A stretch of DNA of 7,585 bases from SIG603 sp964370635 (GTDB lineage: Bacteria; Bacillota; Clostridia; Oscillospirales; Acutalibacteraceae). Shown piece by piece: positions 5,300 through 7,585 of this stretch (position 1 is the first letter of the stretch; every line of letters starts with the position of its first letter). The DNA lies in NCBI GenBank assembly GCA_964370635.1, contig CAYJJU010000041.1:1-7585 (forward strand), written 5' to 3'. The notes beneath the pieces are model-generated. The model made no database searches, was not told the origin of the DNA, and saw only the letters and a list, made by a program, of their open reading frames with translations. The position numbers were made by a program, and so were the translations under genes.

Positions 5300-6781
5300 T
5301 TAAGCATGATAAAGTTTTGTCGATTGATATTTAGCCTCACAGGTTAAATTCATTCCAAGTCTTCTAAACATTTTCTCATCAACTTGAGATAAAATTACAC
5401 TTGAATGAACATCACAGTTTTCAAGTTCACTCAGTTTTTCAAGTGCAAGTTTTGCCCTTTCGTCGGTTGCGGCACTTATTGCAAGTGCAATCAATATTTC
5501 GTCTGTATGAAGCCTTGGGTTTTTATTTCCCATATGGCTAATTTTTAAATTTTGTATAGGCTCAATTACTGTCCGTGGTAGCAAATGCACCTCATCGTCA
5601 ATTCCTGCCAAATGCTTGAGCGCATTTAAAATCATTGCCGAAGACGCACCTAAGAGCTGTGAGGTTTTGCCTGTAATAATCGTGCCGTCAAAAAGCTCTA
5701 TCGCAGCCGCAGGTTGCTCAAACTTCTCTTCTATGTCCCTTGTAGCCTTTATTGTCTTTCTTATGTCTTGAGATATTTTCAAGCCTTCCATAATATATTC
5801 AAGCTTATTTGCGACCTCTATGCCCCATTTCCCGTTTACATATGAGCACATTGCCTCAAAGTAGCGTCTTACTATTTCCTGTTTCGACGCTTCCCTGCAA
5901 ATTTCATCGTCAAAAATGCAGTTTCCTGCCATATTAACACCCATATCGGTGGGCGATTGATACGGAGAAGTGCCATAAATTTTTTCAAACATAGCCTTAA
6001 GTATGGGGAAAATTTCAACGTCTCTGTTATAATTAATCGTCGTTTCGCCATATGCTTCTAAGTGGTATGGGTCTATCATATTGATGTCATTTAAATCGGC
6101 AGTTGCCGCCTCATAGGCTAAATTGACAGGGTGTTTAAGTGGTAAATTCCAAACAGGAAATGTTTCAAATTTGGCATAACCTGCTTTTACTCCCTTTTTA
6201 TTTTCATGATAAAGTTGAGATAGACACACCGCCATCTTACCGCTTCCAGGGCCCGGGGCTGTAACAACAACCAAAGAGCGCTCTGTCTTTACATATTCAT
6301 TTTTACCATATCCATCGTCGCTTACTATAGTTTTAATATCAGAGGGATATCCGTCAATTGTAAAGTGACGATAAGTCTTAACGCCTAGCATATTTAGCTT
6401 CTTTTCAAACTTAATTACGCTTGTTTTTTCTGTAAATCTTGTAAGCACAACACTGCCGACAAACAAACCTATAGACCTAAATGCGTCTATAAGCCTTAAT
6501 ACATCCATGTCATAGCTAATGCCTAAATCTCCACGCACCTTGTTAGCGTCGATATCCTCTGCGTTTATGACGACAACAACCTCTGCTTGCTCTTTAAGCT
6601 TTAAAAGCATCTTAACCTTACTGTCAGGCTTAAAGCCCGGCAACACCCTTGAAGCGTGATTATCATCAAAAAGTTTGCCGCCAAACTCTAGATACAGCTT
6701 ATTTCCAAAAGTGTTTATTCGTTCCGCAATTTTTTCAGACTGCATTTTTAAATATTTGTCATTATCAAATCCTAATTTCAC
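5300..6781 (-). CDS. DUF1846 domain protein (UPF0371 type)
   Basis: A 493-residue soluble protein matching the full length expected of the DUF1846 family (about 500 residues). Landmarks are the N-terminus MKLGFDNDKYLKMQS, the FGGKLFDDNHASRVLPGF stretch (33-50), EVVVVINAEDIDANKVRGDL (67-86), a P-loop-like segment VVVTAPGPGSGKMA (171-184, with GPGSGK at 177-182), ETFPVWNLPLKHPVNLAYEA (206-225), TDMGVNMAG (278-286) and TGKTSQLLGASSAM (370-383). The family is common in Firmicutes and has solved structures, but its biological role is unknown; nucleotide binding is suggested by the GPGSGK stretch and is not proven. The start is a GTG (6779-6781) seven bases from AGAGGG (6789-6794), and the resulting N-terminus is the one typical of the family. 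It is convergent with the small membrane protein and divergent from the EF-hand-like gene. Confidence 0.92.
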   Translation of the reverse strand: MKLGFDNDKYLKMQSEKIAERINTFGNKLYLEFGGKLFDDNHASRVLPGFKPDSKVKMLLKLKEQAEVVVVINAEDIDANKVRGDLGISYDMDVLRLIDAFRSIGLFVGSVVLTRFTEKTSVIKFEKKLNMLGVKTYRHFTIDGYPSDIKTIVSDDGYGKNEYVKTERSLVVVTAPGPGSGKMAVCLSQLYHENKKGVKAGYAKFETFPVWNLPLKHPVNLAYEAATADLNDINMIDPYHLEAYGETTINYNRDVEIFPILKAMFEKIYGTSPYQSPTDMGVNMAGNCIFDDEICREASKQEIVRRYFEAMCSYVNGKWGIEVANKLEYIMEGLKISQDIRKTIKATRDIEEKFEQPAAAIELFDGTIITGKTSQLLGASSAMILNALKHLAGIDDEVHLLPRTVIEPIQNLKISHMGNKNPRLHTDEILIALAISAATDERAKLALEKLSELENCDVHSSVILSQVDEKMFRRLGMNLTCEAKYQSTKLYHA

Positions 6782-6813
6782 GTTTATACCCTCTCAAAAT
6801 CAATATATAGGCT

Positions 6814-6842
6814 ATTATAGCAGAAATATCGACTACAGTCTA
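6814..6842 (-). promoter_or_regulatory. SigA-type extended -10 promoter for the DUF1846 gene
   Basis: On the minus strand, TAGACT (6837-6842, four of six consensus bases), a 17-base spacer and TATAAT (6814-6819) preceded by TGC, an extended -10 that can offset the weak -35. It lies about 32 bases before the GTG start. Confidence 0.65.
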
Positions 6843-6902
6843 CTAAAAAATCAGAATTTTATTTTTAAAATATGTATAAATATTATTTATATAGAATTAA
6901 TT

Positions 6903-6932
6903 TTGTCATATACAATCTACAAATTTTATGAT
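6903..6932 (+). promoter_or_regulatory. possible promoter for the EF-hand-like small gene
   Basis: TTGTCA (6903-6908), an 18-base spacer and TATGAT (6927-6932). It lies in a very AT-rich gap that offers other -10-like hexamers, such as TATAAT at 6935-6940, so the assignment is tentative. Confidence 0.4.
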
Positions 6933-6986
6933 AATATAATATCAATAAAATATATAAACAAAAGCGAAAGGCAGTTGGTGATAATT

Positions 6987-7193
6987 ATGTCAAACATTTT
7001 CAAAAATAATTCCATATTTGACTATAACAACGACGGCGACACTTCCCTTACCGAGTATATAATAGGTGAAAAAACCATAAAAGAATCAAACGAAAGAATA
7101 GAAAACGATATTTTCGATTCAGAACTTGAAGACACCCTTGATTTATTTAAAGAAGATGAGGAAGATATTTTCTCTTTAAAGGATGAAAAGTAA
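6987..7193 (+). CDS. 68-residue acidic protein with EF-hand-like loop
   Basis: A small cytoplasmic-looking protein, rich in Glu and Asp. Residues 12-23 read DYNNDGDTSLTE, which fits the calcium-binding EF-hand loop at positions 1 (D), 3 (N), 5 (D), 6 (G) and 12 (E); position 8 is Thr instead of the usual Ile, Val or Leu, so binding may be weak. The rest (24-68) is predicted helix ending in an acidic stretch (KEDEEDIFSLKDEK). Small proteins with an N-terminal FD-x-N-x-DG-x(5)-E loop are common in Clostridia and have no known role. The ATG at 6987 is preferred although the frame is open back to 6675: the upstream part overlaps the DUF1846 gene and its promoter and has the composition of AT-rich non-coding DNA. 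The ribosome-binding site is weak (GGTGAT at 6977-6982). A terminator follows directly. Confidence 0.65.
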   Translation: MSNIFKNNSIFDYNNDGDTSLTEYIIGEKTIKESNERIENDIFDSELEDTLDLFKEDEEDIFSLKDEK

Positions 7194-7205
7194 ATTAATT
7201 TACAC

Positions 7206-7247
7206 ATAAAAAAGAACAGGTCACAAAACCTGTTCTTGATTTTTTGG
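7206..7247. terminator. bidirectional intrinsic terminator (small gene / tRNA-Tyr)
   Basis: AAGAACAGGT (7212-7221) pairs perfectly with ACCTGTTCTT (7228-7237) around CACAAA. GATTTTTTGG follows on the plus strand and TTTTTTATG on the minus strand, so it serves both the small gene at 6987-7193 and the minus-strand tRNA transcript. Confidence 0.85.
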
Positions 7248-7329
7248 TGGGAGAGAGTGGATTCGAACCACTGAAGCTGAAAGCAACAGATTTACAGTCT
7301 GCCCCCTTTGGCCACTCGGGAACTCTCCC
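7245..7329 (-). tRNA. tRNA-Tyr, anticodon GTA
   Basis: The complete 85-base cloverleaf on the minus strand includes an encoded CCA (7245-7247). The acceptor stem GGGAGAG (7323-7329) pairs with CTCTCCC (7249-7255), with discriminator A at 7248. The D-arm region is CCCGAGTGGCCAAAGGG. The anticodon stem GCAGA/TCTGT encloses the loop CTGTAAA, giving anticodon GTA (complement of bases 7293-7295). The T arm is GTGG-TTCGAAT-CCAC. A long variable arm is present, as expected for a class II bacterial tRNA-Tyr. It is followed directly by the bidirectional terminator and seems to be the last gene of a minus-strand tRNA cluster that continues to the right. Confidence 0.96.
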
Positions 7330-7382
7330 ATATAAAGAAGCACTTTTAAAGTGCTTCTGCTTTGTTTGCCTGATATCAGGCT

Positions 7383-7401
7383 ATGGAGCTGGTGAACGGA
7401 C
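7383..7401 (-). pseudogene. tRNA-Thr 3'-end fragment (copy 1 of a direct repeat)
   Basis: On the minus strand the bases read GTCCGTTCACCAGCTCCA plus T: the 3' side of a T stem, the acceptor strand CACCAGC, discriminator T and CCA, matching the 3' end typical of clostridial tRNA-Thr. The sequence just 5' of it (7402 onward) has no T loop (no TTCRAnnCC), so this is not a full tRNA. The same 19 bases recur at 7567-7585. It is either a broken tRNA or an attachment-site-like duplication. Confidence 0.65.
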
Positions 7402-7566
7402 AGCAGAGCCTTGCTCTGCGTATTTCGTAGCACAGCTACTTCAATACTTTTCACTAAAAATGTTCCACCGGAACATTTTCTTAACGTGAAAACCCTCTCA
7501 GGGTTCGAGCCTTAATAGACTCTTCTACCTGCATTGAGGTTTAGCAATCAATTTGCTTACATAAAA
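7402..7566. repeat. hairpin-rich segment between tRNA-Thr 3'-end copies
   Basis: These 165 bases carry no credible gene but hold five hairpins: GCAGAGC (7403-7409) with GCTCTGC (7413-7419); GTAGC (7427-7431) with GCTAC (7435-7439); a long one in which TTTTCAC (7448-7454) pairs with GTGAAAA (7486-7492) outside AAAATGTTCC (7457-7466) and GGAACATTTT (7470-7479); AACCCT (7491-7496) with AGGGTT (7500-7505); and AGCAA (7543-7547) with TTGCT (7553-7557). The density suggests a mobile palindromic repeat, similar in style to the TGTTCC/GGAACA hairpins scattered through clostridial genomes (recalled, not searched). Confidence 0.5.
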
Positions 7567-7585
7567 ATGGAGCTGGTGAACGGAC
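7567..7585 (-). tRNA. probable tRNA-Thr, 3' end only (cut by window edge)
   Basis: The second copy of ATGGAGCTGGTGAACGGAC runs to the last base of the window. On the minus strand it is the CCA, discriminator T, acceptor CACCAGC and part of the T stem of a tRNA-Thr-like molecule whose body would lie to the right. It is likely the intact gene, since it sits at the upstream side of the cluster, but the anticodon is not visible. Confidence 0.55.

Noticed and set aside
6675..6986. Long open extension upstream of the EF-hand-like protein
   Set aside because: It overlaps the DUF1846 gene on the other strand and its promoter. The translated sequence (Ile, Tyr and Asn-rich) looks like AT-rich non-coding DNA.
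7221..7489. Open frames on both strands across the tRNA-Tyr and the repeat segment
   Set aside because: They overlap a well-formed tRNA and hairpin repeats, have no ribosome-binding site support, and their translations resemble no protein.
7500..7512. GGGTTCGAGCC resembling a tRNA T arm on the plus strand
   Set aside because: The flanking bases do not form a T stem (CAGGG faces CTTAA) and no acceptor or anticodon arms fit. It is part of a small hairpin.
1..7585. CRISPR array, toxin-antitoxin pair, phage defence system or retron
   Set aside because: No regularly spaced repeats, cas-like genes, reverse transcriptase or recognisable defence genes were found on either strand.

Overview
This AT-rich window comes from the chromosome of a low-GC Gram-positive bacterium, most likely an anaerobic member of the Clostridia (Oscillospiraceae/Ruminococcaceae-like). 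The evidence is strong AGGAGG ribosome-binding sites, SigA-type promoters (several with a TG-extended -10), compact intrinsic terminators, and families typical of that group: a sigma/anti-sigma-like pair, a DUF1846 protein, a YhhN-family membrane protein, and small acidic proteins with an EF-hand-like loop. Species cannot be fixed from the sequence alone.

Layout, left to right: (1) 1-690, the 3' end of a sigma-70-family factor overlaps by ATGA a single-pass, anti-sigma-like membrane protein, and the pair ends at a strong terminator. (2) 762-1465, a single-gene unit for an all-helical, HEAT-like protein. (3) 1466-1653, a gene-free stretch with small inverted repeats. (4) 1654-2799 (minus), a GT-B family 4 glycosyltransferase, divergent from (5) 2960-3610, a YhhN/TMEM86 (lysoplasmalogenase-like) eight-helix membrane protein. 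Each of these two genes has its own well-formed promoter in the shared gap. (6) 3611-3862, a gene-poor stretch that folds into three abutting hairpins. It holds a possible 25-codon leader ORF and a long imperfect hairpin that pairs over the ribosome-binding site of (7) 3863-4522, a soluble protein whose C-terminal half resembles DUF5610-type proteins. (8) 4703-5161, a small multi-pass membrane protein with its own promoter and a bidirectional terminator, followed by a GC-rich palindromic repeat (5230-5292). (9) 5300-6781 (minus), a DUF1846 protein with a P-loop-like GPGSGK, divergent from (10) 6987-7193, a 68-residue acidic protein with an EF-hand-like loop. (11) 7206-7585, a bidirectional terminator, an intact tRNA-Tyr(GTA) on the minus strand, and two copies of a 19-base sequence matching the 3' end of tRNA-Thr, with a hairpin-rich segment between them.

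Most genes are separate transcription units bounded by their own promoters and terminators, so the window reads as mainly housekeeping and accessory chromosome rather than one dedicated pathway. The glycosyltransferase and the YhhN protein both concern cell-envelope chemistry, but their divergent layout does not show joint function. The most notable signals are the mutually exclusive RNA folds upstream of 3863 and the duplicated tRNA-Thr 3' end at the right edge.
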